The position numbers and the translations under genes were made by a program. The notes beneath the pieces are model-generated. The model ran no database searches. It saw only the letters and a program-made list of their open reading frames with translations, and was not told where the DNA came from. Below, piece after piece: positions 19,485 through 32,434 of a DNA stretch of 64,000 nt. The first letter of the stretch is position 1. Each line of letters opens with the position of its first letter. Source of the DNA: Pseudomonas eucalypticola (GTDB taxonomy: Bacteria > Pseudomonadota > Gammaproteobacteria > Pseudomonadales > Pseudomonadaceae); the NCBI RefSeq assembly GCF_013374995.1, contig NZ_CP056030.1, positions 558,001 through 622,000 of the forward strand, written 5' to 3'.

Positions 19485-20093
19485 GTGGCAGGTTCCATTC
19501 TCTATATACACGGGTTGAACAGCGCGCCGGCGTCGAAGAAGGCCAGCACCCTGGTCGAGGTCATGCAGCGCATGGGACTGGAAGAGCAGTTGCGCGTGCC
19601 GGCGCTGCACCATCACCCGCGCCAGGCCATTGGCCAGCTGGAGGCGGCGATCGCCGAGCTGGGCGCGCCCTTGCTGGTGGGAAGCTCGCTGGGCGGCTAC
19701 TATGCCACTCACTTGGCCGAGCGCCACGGGCTCAAGGCCCTGCTGATCAACCCGGTGGTCAACCCGCACCGCCTGTTCGACGGATTCCTGGGTACCCAGC
19801 AAAACCTGTATACCGGTGAGCGCTGGGAATTGACCCTGGACCACGTGGATGCGCTCGGCGAGCTGGAAGTAGCGGCCCCGCAAGACCCCCAGCGCTATCA
19901 AGTGTGGCTGCAAACCGCCGATGAAACCCTTGATTACCGCCAGGCAGAGCGCTTCTACCGTGCCTGCGCATTGCGCATCCAGGCCGGCGGCGACCATGGG
20001 TACCAAGGCTTTGGCGCGCAACTGCCGAGCTTGCTGAATTTCGCCGGGATCGAACCCGGGCTGTACCGCGGCATCGATTTTGCCCAGCTTTGA
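19485..20093 (+). CDS. yqiA: Esterase YqiA (alpha/beta hydrolase)
   Basis: A 202-residue UPF0227-type serine esterase acting on short acyl esters. The oxyanion region ILYIHGLNSAP opens the protein, the nucleophile is in GSSLGGYYA (about residues 67-75), and the catalytic His is in GGDHGYQGF near the end. Start GTG 19485 sits 7 bases after GGGAGG (19472-19477). It is 38 bases before parE, an adjacency conserved in enterobacteria. Confidence 0.88.
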   Translation: MAGSILYIHGLNSAPASKKASTLVEVMQRMGLEEQLRVPALHHHPRQAIGQLEAAIAELGAPLLVGSSLGGYYATHLAERHGLKALLINPVVNPHRLFDGFLGTQQNLYTGERWELTLDHVDALGELEVAAPQDPQRYQVWLQTADETLDYRQAERFYRACALRIQAGGDHGYQGFGAQLPSLLNFAGIEPGLYRGIDFAQL

Positions 20094-20131
20094 GCTGCTT
20101 ATTTTTCATGAACGACTGACGACGAGAACCC

Positions 20132-22036
20132 ATGGCCAATCCCAGCGCTAGCTCTTATAACGCAGACGCCATCGAAGTCCTCTCGGGCCTCGACCCGGTG
20201 CGCAAACGCCCGGGCATGTACACCGACACCACGCGGCCTAACCACCTGGCCCAGGAAGTCATCGACAACAGTGTCGACGAAGCGCTGGCTGGCCACGCCA
20301 AGTCGATCCAGGTCATCCTGCACGCCGACCACTCGCTGGAAGTAAGCGACGACGGCCGCGGCATGCCTGTGGATATCCACCCCGAAGAAGGCGTCAGCGG
20401 TGTCGAACTGATCCTCACCAAGCTGCACGCGGGCGGCAAGTTCTCCAACAAGAACTACCAGTTCTCCGGCGGCCTGCACGGCGTGGGCATTTCCGTGGTC
20501 AACGCCCTGTCCAACCAGGTGCGGGTCAAGGTCAAGCGCGACGGCAACGAGTACCAGATGACCTTCGCCGATGGCTTCAAGGCCACCGACCTTGAGGTGA
20601 TTGGTACCGTTGGCAAGCGCAACACCGGTACCAGCGTGTATTTCGCCCCGGACCCCAAGTATTTCGATTCGCCGAAGTTCTCGGTCAGCCGCCTCAAGCA
20701 CGTGCTCAAGGCCAAGGCGGTGCTATGCCCTGGCCTGTTGGTCACCTTTGAAGACAAAGGCACTGGCGAGAAGGTGGAGTGGCATTACGAAGACGGTTTG
20801 CGCTCGTACCTGGTGGATGCCGTCACCGAATTCAGCCGCCTGCCTGACGAGCCATTCTGCGGCAGCCTGGCGGGCAACAAGGAGGCGGTGGACTGGGCTT
20901 TGCTGTGGCTGCCCGAGGGCGGCGACAGTGTGCAGGAAAGCTACGTCAACCTGATCCCCACCGCCCAGGGCGGCACCCATGTCAATGGCCTGCGCCAGGG
21001 CCTGCTGGACGCGATGCGCGAGTTCTGCGAATTCCGCAACCTGCTGCCGCGCGGCCTGAAACTGGCGCCGGAAGACATCTGGGAGCGCATTGCCTTCGTC
21101 CTGTCGATGAAGATGCAGGACGCCCAGTTTTCCGGCCAGACCAAGGAACGCCTGTCGTCCCGTGAAGCGGCCGCCTTCGTTTCCGGGGTGGTCAAGGACG
21201 CCTTCAGCCTGTGGTTGAACGCCCACCCCGAACTGGGCATGCAACTGGCCGAGCTGGCCATCAGCAACGCCGGCCGGCGCTTGAAGGCCAGCAAGAAGGT
21301 CGAGCGCAAGCGCATCACCCAAGGCCCGGCGTTGCCAGGCAAGCTGGCCGACTGCGCCGGCCAGGACCCGATGCGTTCCGAGCTGTTCCTGGTGGAAGGT
21401 GACTCCGCCGGTGGCTCCGCCAAGCAGGCGCGCGACAAGGAATACCAGGCCATCCTGCCGTTGCGCGGCAAGATCCTCAACACCTGGGAAGTGGACGGCA
21501 GCGAAGTGCTGGCCAGCCAGGAAGTGCACAACATCGCCGTGGCCATTGGCGTCGACCCAGGCGCGGCGGACATGAGCCAGCTGCGCTATGGCAAGATCTG
21601 CATCCTCGCCGACGCCGACTCCGACGGCCTGCACATCGCTACCTTGCTGTGCGCGCTGTTCGTCCAGCATTTCCGCCCGCTGGTGGACGCCGGTCACGTC
21701 TACGTGGCCATGCCGCCGCTGTACCGTATCGACCTGGGCAAGGAAATCTACTATGCCCTGGACGAGGCCGAGCGCGACGGTATTCTCGACCGCCTGGTGG
21801 CGGAAAAGAAACGCGGCAAGCCCCAGGTCACCCGATTCAAGGGCCTGGGTGAGATGAACCCGCCGCAACTGCGCGAAACCACCATGGACCCCAACACCCG
21901 CCGCCTGGTGCAACTGACCCTGGACGACTTCGCCCAGGCCTCGGAGATCATGGACATGCTGCTGGCCAAGAAACGTGCGGGCGACCGCAAGTCCTGGCTG
22001 GAGTCCAAAGGCAACCTGGCCGAGGTGCTGACCTGA
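20132..22036 (+). CDS. parE: DNA topoisomerase IV subunit B
   Basis: ATPase subunit of topoisomerase IV, which decatenates daughter chromosomes with ParC. The 634 residues show the GHKL ATP-binding fold (KRPGMYTD near residue 25, then DNSVDEA, DDGRGMPVD, GGLHGVGISVVNALS) and the TOPRIM domain with LFLVEGDSAGGSAKQ and PLRGKILNTWE. No change is obvious in the quinolone-relevant EGDSAGG/PLRGK segment. The stop overlaps the next start (TGATG), beginning a four-gene tightly packed cluster that ends in parC. Confidence 0.97.
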   Translation: MANPSASSYNADAIEVLSGLDPVRKRPGMYTDTTRPNHLAQEVIDNSVDEALAGHAKSIQVILHADHSLEVSDDGRGMPVDIHPEEGVSGVELILTKLHAGGKFSNKNYQFSGGLHGVGISVVNALSNQVRVKVKRDGNEYQMTFADGFKATDLEVIGTVGKRNTGTSVYFAPDPKYFDSPKFSVSRLKHVLKAKAVLCPGLLVTFEDKGTGEKVEWHYEDGLRSYLVDAVTEFSRLPDEPFCGSLAGNKEAVDWALLWLPEGGDSVQESYVNLIPTAQGGTHVNGLRQGLLDAMREFCEFRNLLPRGLKLAPEDIWERIAFVLSMKMQDAQFSGQTKERLSSREAAAFVSGVVKDAFSLWLNAHPELGMQLAELAISNAGRRLKASKKVERKRITQGPALPGKLADCAGQDPMRSELFLVEGDSAGGSAKQARDKEYQAILPLRGKILNTWEVDGSEVLASQEVHNIAVAIGVDPGAADMSQLRYGKICILADADSDGLHIATLLCALFVQHFRPLVDAGHVYVAMPPLYRIDLGKEIYYALDEAERDGILDRLVAEKKRGKPQVTRFKGLGEMNPPQLRETTMDPNTRRLVQLTLDDFAQASEIMDMLLAKKRAGDRKSWLESKGNLAEVLT

Positions 22037-23024
22037 TGCGAGCTGCGTTGGCAGCCCTGCTGCTGACCTTTTTGCCGCTGCTGGCCCATGCCGAGCCGGT
22101 CGAGGAACTCAAGCTGCTCGCCGAACACCCGGTGGACGGCATGGTGGGTGGCAACCTTTCGGGGTTGGCGCTGTGCGGGGACCGCCTGTGGACAGAATCC
22201 GACCGCGATGACGGGCTGATCTACCGCCTGGACGTCAGTGAGCCGGTGTGGAAGGCCGAGCAGCTGGCCATTGACGTGCCGCCTCCGCCCGCCGACACCG
22301 GCTTGCCGCTGATGCTGCGGGCCACGGCCCATGCGGCATCGGTGATTCGTGGCGGTATCCTCGATTTCGAAGGCATCACCTGCGACGGCGCGGGCAACCG
22401 TTACCTGGTCAGTGAAGGCTATGCGGCCGTGTTGAAGGTCCCTGTGGAAGGCAAACCGTCCTGGTTGAAAATTGACCCGGCGATCATCCGTGAGGCTCAC
22501 GCCCAAGGCATGCTGCGCCGTTTCAACGCCATTTTCGAAGGCCTGACCATCAATGCCGCGGGTGACCACCTGTGGCTGGCGGCCGAGCGCCAGAACCGCG
22601 GGGTGCTGTCCGTCTACAGGCAGCCCGGCGGCACCTGGGGCTGCCACGGCACGTGCATCCTGCTCAACGAGGGCGGCGAGGAGATGCAGCCGGCGCAGTT
22701 GCCGGGTGCCCACAAGGCGGCCCGCGACTTCTCCGACCTGGCCTTGTACAACGGCAAGCTATACACCCTGGAGCGCAACATCTTCCAGATCTGCCGGCGT
22801 AATCTGCAAACGGCACTGAAGGAACACTGCTGGTCGTTCGCCGATGAGGCATTGATCCCGCAGCGCCAGTACGCGCAGAAATACGGCTTGGCCGAGGCAT
22901 TGGTGGTAGATGCCACCGGCGCCTGGGTGGGTGTGGACAACAACGACTGGACCCGCGCCGATGGCGAAGCCCGGCCGATCGTCTGGCGTTTCGCCGCGCC
23001 TCGGGGCGGCTGGGATGTGGCGCC

Positions 23025-23028
<4 letters not shown>
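22036..23028 (+). CDS. Exported phytase-like esterase-domain protein
   Basis: A 330-residue protein with a signal peptide (MRAALAALLLTFLPLLAHAEP, cleaved after AHA) and the 'esterase-like activity of phytase' domain, a beta-propeller type fold. Readable family signatures are LSGLALCGDRLWTESDRD near residue 40, ILDFEGITCDG near 110 and AIFEGLTIN near 165. It is expected in the periplasm. Its ATG overlaps the parE stop and its own stop overlaps the next GTG, so expression is coupled to topoisomerase IV. No functional link to DNA topology is known to me. Confidence 0.82.
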
Positions 23029-25815
<2,787 letters not shown>

Positions 25816-25988
25816 CGCGACCCAGAGCGTTCGGTCTGTCGTTTTAAGCGCAGATCGACGCTGAACCGCTGGAGTCGTAGCGCATATTCGCGGATGATAT
25901 GCCTTCTTGAGGTGCCGGCGTGGTCGTGCACCCGGATGAATTCGTTGAGTATCACTGCGGCGAGCCTTGTGGCTGCCGCCTGGATGAA

Positions 25989-26693
25989 ATGATGACTTTT
26001 CTGCGCCTTCCCGTTTTATTGCTGACCGGTGTACTGGCCCTCGCGGGCTGCGCCGCTCACCAGCCGGTCGCGCTGTACCAGCTCGACAGTGGCAACCCCG
26101 GGCAACCCAAGCAAAGTGCCGGCATGTCGGTACTGCTGGGCCCGGTATCCGTGGCCGACTACCTGCAACGTGAAACCCTGTTGCAGCGCCAGCCCGATGG
26201 CAGCCTCAGTGCGGCGACCGATGGCCGCTGGGCGGGTAGCCTGTCTTCGGACATCGACCAGTTGCTGCTGCGCCAATTGGCGTGGCGCCTAGACAGCCAG
26301 CGGGTGACCCTGGCACCGGCCAGCAACGCTGGCACGCCGGATGTGCAAGTGCTGCTGTCTATTACCCGTCTGGACTCCGGCGACTCGCAACCGGCGATCC
26401 TGGATGCCCAATGGCGCGTGCTGGACCGCCGGGGTCAGGTGCGAGACAACCGCATCGTACACCTTGAAGAGAAGCACGCCGGTGGCACGGCTGCCCAGGT
26501 CAAGGCCCAAGGCATCCTGCTGCAGCGCCTGGCCGAGCAGTTGAGCGTCGCGGTCAAGCCGTTGGCCAACCAGCCAGCCCTGGCTGACGAGAAGAAGCCG
26601 GCCGCCAAACCAGTGGCCAAGGAAGAGGCGGACAAGCCGAAGATGCCATTGGCATCGCCTATCCGTACCGACATGGAAGTGTTCCGCTTCTAA
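25989..26693 (+). CDS. PqiC-like ABC-transport auxiliary lipoprotein
   Basis: A 234-residue outer-membrane lipoprotein of the PqiC/DUF330 family, which in other bacteria helps MCE-type (Pqi) lipid transport complexes. The signal MMTFLRLPVLLLTGVLALAGC carries the lipobox LAGC. The family segment MSVLLGPVSVADYLQRETL follows, and the C-terminus has an Ala/Lys/Pro-rich stretch. Start choice between ATG 25989 and 25992 is open and does not alter the signal. No pqiA or pqiB lies next to it. It is closed by a strong terminator. Confidence 0.8.
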   Translation: MMTFLRLPVLLLTGVLALAGCAAHQPVALYQLDSGNPGQPKQSAGMSVLLGPVSVADYLQRETLLQRQPDGSLSAATDGRWAGSLSSDIDQLLLRQLAWRLDSQRVTLAPASNAGTPDVQVLLSITRLDSGDSQPAILDAQWRVLDRRGQVRDNRIVHLEEKHAGGTAAQVKAQGILLQRLAEQLSVAVKPLANQPALADEKKPAAKPVAKEEADKPKMPLASPIRTDMEVFRF

Positions 26694-26702
26694 GCCGTTA
26701 CC

Positions 26703-26738
26703 CACAAAAAAGCCCGCAGCGATGCGGGCTTTTTTGTG
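26703..26738. terminator. Bidirectional Rho-independent terminator
   Basis: Perfect 16-bp stem (CACAAAAAAGCCCGCA with its complement, loop GCGA) bordered by A-run and T-run, so it works for both the PqiC-like gene and the convergent Smp-like gene. Confidence 0.92.
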
Positions 26739-26749
26739 TTCGCTGGCCG

Positions 26750-28273
26750 TCAGGCGCGGGTTTCGTGCATGCGCGCCAGCTGACGCTCCAGCAGCGATGG
26801 GTAGGGCTCCAGCAGGCGCTCCACACAGCACGCGCCTTCGGGGCTGGCGATGGGGCGGATGCGGGCACGTTGGCGGACCAGGCTGTCGTCGCTGATGCGA
26901 CGCTCCACCAGCAGCAGGTTGCGGCTGTGCTGGGACAACGCCAGGGCGTCCTGAGCCGGCTCGGTCAACAGCAGGTCGATCTGGCTCATGCCGGCCAGGT
27001 CATCGCCCAGTACCAGGCCCAGTTGCAGTTGCAGGGTAATCCCGCTGTCCGCCACTTCGATTTGCAATTGGTGCCCCAGGGCCCGCAGCAGCTCACCGCA
27101 GCAAATGGCGTTGGTCAGGTAGTCCTCACCGCTGCTGTCGCTGTTGAACAGCATCAGCGTGCTGCCGTCGTTCAGGGTGTGCAGTTCGCTTTCGTACAGC
27201 GAGGCCGCCTGGTCCAGGCACCCACGGTAGCGCTGCAGTAACTCCATCAGGCGGGCGCGGGGCAGGCGCCGCAGTTGCTCCTGGCCGCCCAGTTGCACCG
27301 CCAGCACGGCGCTGTGCTGGGGCTGCCTGGCGACCACAGGCGCAGGCATCGCAGCTGGCTTGACGGCTACCGGCGCGGTGTCACGCAGGTCGGCAAACGG
27401 GTCTTCGCCGTCTTCGTCTTCATCTTCTTCGGCATGGACAACCCGTTTGGGCGCGGGCTTGACCGCCACCGGGGCACTCTCGTCAAAGCTGGCGTCACGC
27501 AGGTTGCGCACCTCGAAAGCCGGGCCTTCGTCTTCCTCTTCTTCGAACTCCGGCTCCTCCACTTCCGGCACGGGCGCAGGCTCGGGGGCGAAGCGCTGGT
27601 GCAGGTCGCGGGCCAGGTCGCCGATTTCATCCTGGCGCTGGGTGGCCGGGGTGTGTTCGTCGATTTCGCGCAGCCACACCCGCAATTGCAGCAGCGGCGT
27701 GGAGATATTGCGGCCCATGCGCAGGCTCAACACCAGCGCCAGGACCAGCAGGATCGCGGCCAGGATGCCCATGCTCTGCAGGCTGATGGTCAACGGTTGC
27801 TGGAACTGGTTCATGTCCAGGCTGATGCGCAGGTGGCCGGCGGTCACATCCTGGAAGGTGATCTTGGTCTCGTAGACCCCACCTGCCTCGCCCAGCAGGC
27901 CAGCCTTGGGCCGGTTGCCAGCCTCGGCCAGGGTACGGTTGTCCACGCTGTAGATGGCGGCATGGGCCACCAGCGGGTTCTTCACCAGGTTGTTGAGCAG
28001 CACGTTAAGGCTGAGGATGTCATTGGACACCAGCAGTTCGGTGGCCGAGGTAGCCGTTTGCGTGGTCAGGCTCTGGCCCACGGCGTCGGCTTGCTCATGC
28101 ATGGCCTGCTTGAACTGCAAACCCATCACGCAGGCGTAGATCACCAGCGCCAGGGCGACCAGCACTACGTTGAGACTGGCGATGCGCAATGCAATCGGCG
28201 CACGGCGGTGACGCAGTGCCCGGAAGATCAGCAGGAAGAAATTGTCGGTTTTTACTGGCGTGGGCCGGTTCAC
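26750..28273 (-). CDS. Smp/AhpA-type inner-membrane protein
   Basis: A 507-residue membrane protein next to serB, as Smp (YtjB) is in E. coli. Two membrane helices (about 32-50, IASLNVVLVALALVIYACVM; and about 165-190, MGILAAILLVLALVLSL) enclose a ~110-residue periplasmic sensor-like loop. After the second helix a HAMP-like region leads into an acidic low-complexity linker (EEPEFEEEEDEG) and a ~180-residue cytoplasmic C-terminus that resembles a degenerate cyclase-type fold. GTG 28273 (VNRPTPVKTDNFF) is preferred, with AAGAG about 10 bases upstream; a longer frame to 28393 looks non-coding. Function unknown. Confidence 0.72.
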   Translation of the reverse strand: MNRPTPVKTDNFFLLIFRALRHRRAPIALRIASLNVVLVALALVIYACVMGLQFKQAMHEQADAVGQSLTTQTATSATELLVSNDILSLNVLLNNLVKNPLVAHAAIYSVDNRTLAEAGNRPKAGLLGEAGGVYETKITFQDVTAGHLRISLDMNQFQQPLTISLQSMGILAAILLVLALVLSLRMGRNISTPLLQLRVWLREIDEHTPATQRQDEIGDLARDLHQRFAPEPAPVPEVEEPEFEEEEDEGPAFEVRNLRDASFDESAPVAVKPAPKRVVHAEEDEDEDGEDPFADLRDTAPVAVKPAAMPAPVVARQPQHSAVLAVQLGGQEQLRRLPRARLMELLQRYRGCLDQAASLYESELHTLNDGSTLMLFNSDSSGEDYLTNAICCGELLRALGHQLQIEVADSGITLQLQLGLVLGDDLAGMSQIDLLLTEPAQDALALSQHSRNLLLVERRISDDSLVRQRARIRPIASPEGACCVERLLEPYPSLLERQLARMHETRA

Positions 28274-28407
28274 TGAGCGCGGCTCTTTATGTCCGTGAAG
28301 TTGCTGCGCAGTATAGCGACAGGCCCCAGAGCGGCAAAGCGCTGCCTGTGCCCGATGGTCACTGAAAGTAGGTAGAATGCGATTTTTTTCCACGAACGGG
28401 GTGCCCT

Positions 28408-29607
28408 TTGCGCGAAATCGTCCTGATTAACATCACCGGTTCAGACCGTCCTGGCTTGCTGGCCGCTGTCACCGGTGCACTGGCCGAGGATGGCGTGAGC
28501 ATTCTGGATGTCGCCCAGTCGCTGCTGCACGGCGCACTGTCGCTGGCGGTGGTTGCCTGTGCCGACGATGGCGCCCGGCTGGCGCTGTTGCGCGAGCGTA
28601 TACAGGGGGTAGCGGGCGTTCAGGCCCAGTTCACGTCGCTGTCTGAAAAGGACTACCTGGCCTGGGCTGCCGCCGGTACTGACAACCGTTTCGTGGTCAC
28701 CCTCATGAGCCGGCATATCACTGCCAGCCAGGTGCAAAGCGTCACCGATATCGCTGACCGTCACGGGTTGGTGGTCGAGGCTATTGACCGTCTGTCGGTT
28801 CGTCCCGGTTTGAGCGCTCCGGCGCCTGAAGGCAAGGCGTGCCTGGAGTTCACCGTTCGTGGTGAGCCAGCGGATATCAACTTGCTGCGCCGCGACTTTC
28901 TCGCTGCGGCCATGTTGCTGGACGCCGATATCGCGATACAGGAAGACACCCTGTACCGCCGCCACCGCCGCCTGGCGGTGTTCGACATGGACTCCACGCT
29001 GATCCAGGCGGAGGTCATCGATGAGCTGGCCAAGGCCCATGGTGTCGGCCATCTGGTGTCGGAGATCACCGAGCGCGCCATGCGCGGTGAGCTGGACTTC
29101 CGCGCCAGCTTCAAGGAGCGCATGGCGCTGCTGCAAGGGCTGGACATCAGCGTGCTGGATGCCATCGGTGCCTCGCTGCGCCTGACCGAAGGCGCCGAAG
29201 TATTGTTCGCCGAGCTCAAGCGCCTGGGTTACAAGACGGCGATCCTGTCCGGGGGCTTCACCTACTTTGCCAAGCAGGTGCAGGCCAAGCTGGGCATCGA
29301 TTATGTATTCGCCAATGAGTTGCAGGTGGTCGACGGCAAATGCACGGGCGTTGCCGTGGAGCCCATCGTCGACGCCCAGCGCAAAGCCGACCTGCTGGTG
29401 GAATTGGCTGAGAAGGAAGGTTTGACCCTGGAGCAGACCATTGCCGTGGGCGACGGTGCCAATGACCTGCCGATGCTGGCCAAGGCCGGCCTGGGCGTGG
29501 CCTTCCGTGCCAAGCCGCTGGTCAAGCAGTCGGCGCGTCACAACATCACGACCCTGGGCCTGGATGGCGTGCTGTACCTGCTGGGTGTGCGCGACAGTCA
29601 GGCGTGA
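28408..29607 (+). CDS. serB: Phosphoserine phosphatase
   Basis: Last step of serine synthesis, 399 residues. Two ACT-type regulatory domains (about 1-170) precede a HAD phosphatase with the nucleophile motif FDMDSTLIQ (about 192-200), ILSGGFTYF (motif II) and GDGANDLPM (motif IV). The start is TTG 28408 (REIVLINITGS), which is usual in pseudomonads. It is divergent from the Smp-like gene, gap 134 bases. Confidence 0.95.
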   Translation: MREIVLINITGSDRPGLLAAVTGALAEDGVSILDVAQSLLHGALSLAVVACADDGARLALLRERIQGVAGVQAQFTSLSEKDYLAWAAAGTDNRFVVTLMSRHITASQVQSVTDIADRHGLVVEAIDRLSVRPGLSAPAPEGKACLEFTVRGEPADINLLRRDFLAAAMLLDADIAIQEDTLYRRHRRLAVFDMDSTLIQAEVIDELAKAHGVGHLVSEITERAMRGELDFRASFKERMALLQGLDISVLDAIGASLRLTEGAEVLFAELKRLGYKTAILSGGFTYFAKQVQAKLGIDYVFANELQVVDGKCTGVAVEPIVDAQRKADLLVELAEKEGLTLEQTIAVGDGANDLPMLAKAGLGVAFRAKPLVKQSARHNITTLGLDGVLYLLGVRDSQA

Positions 29608-29616
29608 AGGCGGGCA

Positions 29617-29642
29617 GTGGGAGTCGGGTTTCCGGCTCCCAC
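29617..29642. terminator. Hairpin between serB and a convergent gene
   Basis: GTGGGAG / CTCCCAC arms with inner CGG/CCG pairing and loop of four, ten bases after the serB stop. There is no T-run, so it may act as a REP-type terminator or stabiliser. Confidence 0.45.
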
Positions 29643-29677
29643 GAAAAGACAGGCCCGCTTGCGCGGCCTGCCCCGAA

Positions 29678-31444
29678 TCAGAGGTTCTTCCACAGCGAAT
29701 CGAATTCGCTGTTCAACTGCTCTGCCACCGCCGGCGCGACTTCCAGAATGCGGTATTCGAACTGGTTGAAGCTGCCGGTGGAACTCACCTTGCGCCCCAG
29801 ATGGGCGCGTTGTTCGTCGCCATGGCTGTTGATCATGACCTTGTGCCCTTCCTGAAACGGCAGGCGTGGCGCCAGCAGCGATGCCTTGATGTCGATGGCG
29901 CGGATTTCCGGCAACTGCAGGCCCCGCACGTACTGGCTGTTCTCCTGGTTGTTGCGCAACAACTGCAAGCCGCACGGCAGGGCGTGAGGGGCGATCAGCT
30001 CGATGCCCATCTGCGTGCCGCCGCTGCGCACCTGGCGGATCCAGCGTACCACTGCCACGCTCCAGCCCTGGGCTGGGGCATCCTGGATGCCTACCAGTTC
30101 GCCAGCCTGCAACTGTGCTGGTACTTCGCGGGGCCACGCCAGGCAGTAGCCGCCGGGGCTATGGTTGACGATCTGCAGTTCGTGCACAGGGTAGTCCCGA
30201 CTCGCCTGGGCGCCTGAGCCTTCGGTGTCGAGGGCCGGGTATTCGATTTCCTCATAGGGGAGCAGATCGTTGTTCTCGCCATTTCGAGCCGCGTCGAACG
30301 CTTGGCTCCAGCTGTCATTGCCGACCTGGCTGCGCGCCTGGAACGTAGCGCTCAGTCCCGCGTCGGCCCGTTTGAGCAGGGTACTGAAGTCCTGTTCGCC
30401 GCCCAGGTAATAGTGCAGGGTGCTCATACCGACGCACAGGCTCATGGTGCCTTGCCCCGGGGTGCGCTGGAACGTGCGCTCGGCCACATCGCCCCAGGCA
30501 GCGGCCATGTGCTGGAGCATGTCCACGGTCATGCCGGAGGGCACCTGCAGGCGCGACTGCCCGCGCTCCTCGACGGGCAGGTGCAGCCACTCGGTAATCG
30601 CCTTGACCAGGGGGTGTGGGTCCAGGCCGAGCATGGTTGACAGCTGGCTGGCGGGAAACAGGCTTTTGTAACGCGGCGGGGCGTCGCTGTCCGGCGCCAC
30701 TGCGAACTGCGCCTCGGGGTTGCCCGCCGGTACGACCCGCACCAAGGCGCTCCAGGGTTCCAGCACATTGGCCAGTTGCAGGATGGCTTGCTGACGCATC
30801 TGGTTGCAGCGTGAGCTACCCAGCAGCAACGCAGTGGCGTAGGTTTGCTCGATGCTCTGCTGGTGTGCGTGCGCCACCAAGGCATCGTTGACGAAAGTGC
30901 GGTGCAGCTGAAACTTGAGCGCCACCTGGTACAGCTGGTGCAACTCCAGCCAGACGCCGTCGGGCACGGGGCAGTACAACAGGTTGGCGCGAACCAGGGG
31001 GCCTTTGAGGGCATGCATGGCGCGCTGGATACCGGTGGCCAGCAGCAGGTTGCGGTCTTTCAGGCGCGCCGAAACCCGCAGCACGATCAACTTGTAGCCC
31101 ACGGCCAACAGGTTCTGCAGGGCCTGGCACAGGTTGGCGATCTTGCGGGCCCGCTCATCCAGCACCACCGCCTGGTTGAGAAAATGCCGCTCCAGGTGGC
31201 TGCAGACGAAATACACCTCCGGGCGCAGCAACTCCAGCAGTTGCAGGCGGTTGTCGCTGGGGGTCACCAACTGGTTGAGTTCGATCAGGCCTTGGTACAA
31301 CTGGCGCGCGGTTTCGCCCAGGTTGGCCTTGGGAAGCGCGGCGATCCAGCGCTTCAGCTCGCGCGGGTTGGCCTCACAGAACGACAGGCTGTGCTGGGAG
31401 GGCGTGGGGGCGCGCAAAAGAGGTGGCGGGGGGGCGGCGGACAT
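29678..31444 (-). CDS. Pseudomonad-specific large protein with a C-terminal PilZ-like segment
   Basis: A 588-residue soluble protein, apparent homologue of PAO1 PA4958 by position and size. The N-terminal ~420 residues are mainly helical (ARQLYQGLIELNQL, LLELLRPEVYFVCSHLERHFL). Residues ~440-580 look like a PilZ fold, with QIVNHSPGGYCL in the place of the D-x-S-x-x-G motif and no clear RxxxR, so c-di-GMP binding may be lost or altered. Leftward, 117 bases after psd. In PAO1, as I recall, fimX lies between it and serB; no fimX is present here. Confidence 0.75.
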   Translation of the reverse strand: MSAAPPPPLLRAPTPSQHSLSFCEANPRELKRWIAALPKANLGETARQLYQGLIELNQLVTPSDNRLQLLELLRPEVYFVCSHLERHFLNQAVVLDERARKIANLCQALQNLLAVGYKLIVLRVSARLKDRNLLLATGIQRAMHALKGPLVRANLLYCPVPDGVWLELHQLYQVALKFQLHRTFVNDALVAHAHQQSIEQTYATALLLGSSRCNQMRQQAILQLANVLEPWSALVRVVPAGNPEAQFAVAPDSDAPPRYKSLFPASQLSTMLGLDPHPLVKAITEWLHLPVEERGQSRLQVPSGMTVDMLQHMAAAWGDVAERTFQRTPGQGTMSLCVGMSTLHYYLGGEQDFSTLLKRADAGLSATFQARSQVGNDSWSQAFDAARNGENNDLLPYEEIEYPALDTEGSGAQASRDYPVHELQIVNHSPGGYCLAWPREVPAQLQAGELVGIQDAPAQGWSVAVVRWIRQVRSGGTQMGIELIAPHALPCGLQLLRNNQENSQYVRGLQLPEIRAIDIKASLLAPRLPFQEGHKVMINSHGDEQRAHLGRKVSSTGSFNQFEYRILEVAPAVAEQLNSEFDSLWKNL

Positions 31445-31561
31445 CGAGCGATTCCCGTTGAGTCAGTCGTGCATGGGTGCGCTATTGTCACCCGATGGCG
31501 TCAAGACTGCACGGCCTTGGCGTCGCAGGCAAGTGCGCAACTCGATCGCCGCCCCCAGGCG

Positions 31562-32425
31562 TCAGGCGTCGGCGGCCTGGCCGATGCGCTGACCCATGTT
31601 GACCACGGAGCCAGCGGCCAGCTCGTGTGCCCACTTCACTTGCTGTGGGCCGAACAGCACGACCGCGGTGGAGCCCAGTTTGAAGCGGCCCAGTTCAGCG
31701 CCTTTTTCCAAGTGAATGGGCGCGCGGGCGGCTTCGTCGTAGCGTACGGTCTTGAGCTCACGCTTGGGCGGCGTTACCAGGCCGGCCCAGACGGTTTCGA
31801 CCGAGGCCACGATCATCGCGCCCACCAGTACGACGGCCATCGGACCGCGCTCGGTGTCGAACAGGCACACCACGCGCTCGTTGCGGGCAAACAGTTCCGG
31901 CACGTTTTCGGCCGTGGTCTGGTTCACCGAGAACAGCCGGCCCGGCACGTAAATCATTTCGCGCAGGGTACCCGCCAATGGCATGTGCACCCGATGGTAG
32001 TCCTTGGGCGACAGGTAGATGGTAGCGAACTCGCCACCCATGAACGGCGCCGCGTTGGCCGGGTCGCCGCCCAGCAGTTCGAGGGTGCTGAAACTGTGGC
32101 CCTTGGCCTGGAAGATGCGGCCATGCTCGATGGCACCCAACTGGCTGACAGCGCCGTCTGCCGGGCTGAGGATGGCCCCGGGGGTCGGGTCCAGCGGACG
32201 CGCGTCGGCTTTCAGCGCGCGGGTGAAAAACGCGTTGAAGTGCTCATAGGCGGTCAGGTCTTCGACCAGTGCCTGGGACATGTCCACCTGGTAGCGCTTG
32301 GCGAACCAGGCGGTAAAGGCGTTCTTGAACCAGCGCACGCGGCATTCGGCGACACAGCCGGCCAGGCGCGACAGCAGGTGGTGGGGCAGCAGGTATTGGC
32401 TGAGGATGAACAAACGGGATTTCAT
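31562..32425 (-). CDS. psd: Phosphatidylserine decarboxylase proenzyme
   Basis: Makes phosphatidylethanolamine from phosphatidylserine at the inner membrane. The 287-residue proenzyme cleaves itself at the LGST motif ([12 protein letters not shown], about residue 250) to create the pyruvoyl group. HMPLAG and the [19 protein letters not shown] segment are typical. Its start lies 9 bases downstream of the rhdA stop, so the two are co-transcribed. Confidence 0.95.
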   Translation of the reverse strand: MKSRLFILSQYLLPHHLLSRLAGCVAECRVRWFKNAFTAWFAKRYQVDMSQALVEDLTAYEHFNAFFTRALKADARPLDPTPGAILSPADGAVSQLGAIEHGRIFQAKGHSFSTLELLGGDPANAAPFMGGEFATIYLSPKDYHRVHMPLAGTLREMIYVPGRLFSVNQTTAENVPELFARNERVVCLFDTERGPMAVVLVGAMIVASVETVWAGLVTPPKRELKTVRYDEAARAPIHLEKGAELGRFKLGSTAVVLFGPQQVKWAHELAAGSVVNMGQRIGQAADA

Positions 32426-32434
32426 CGGGTTTCC

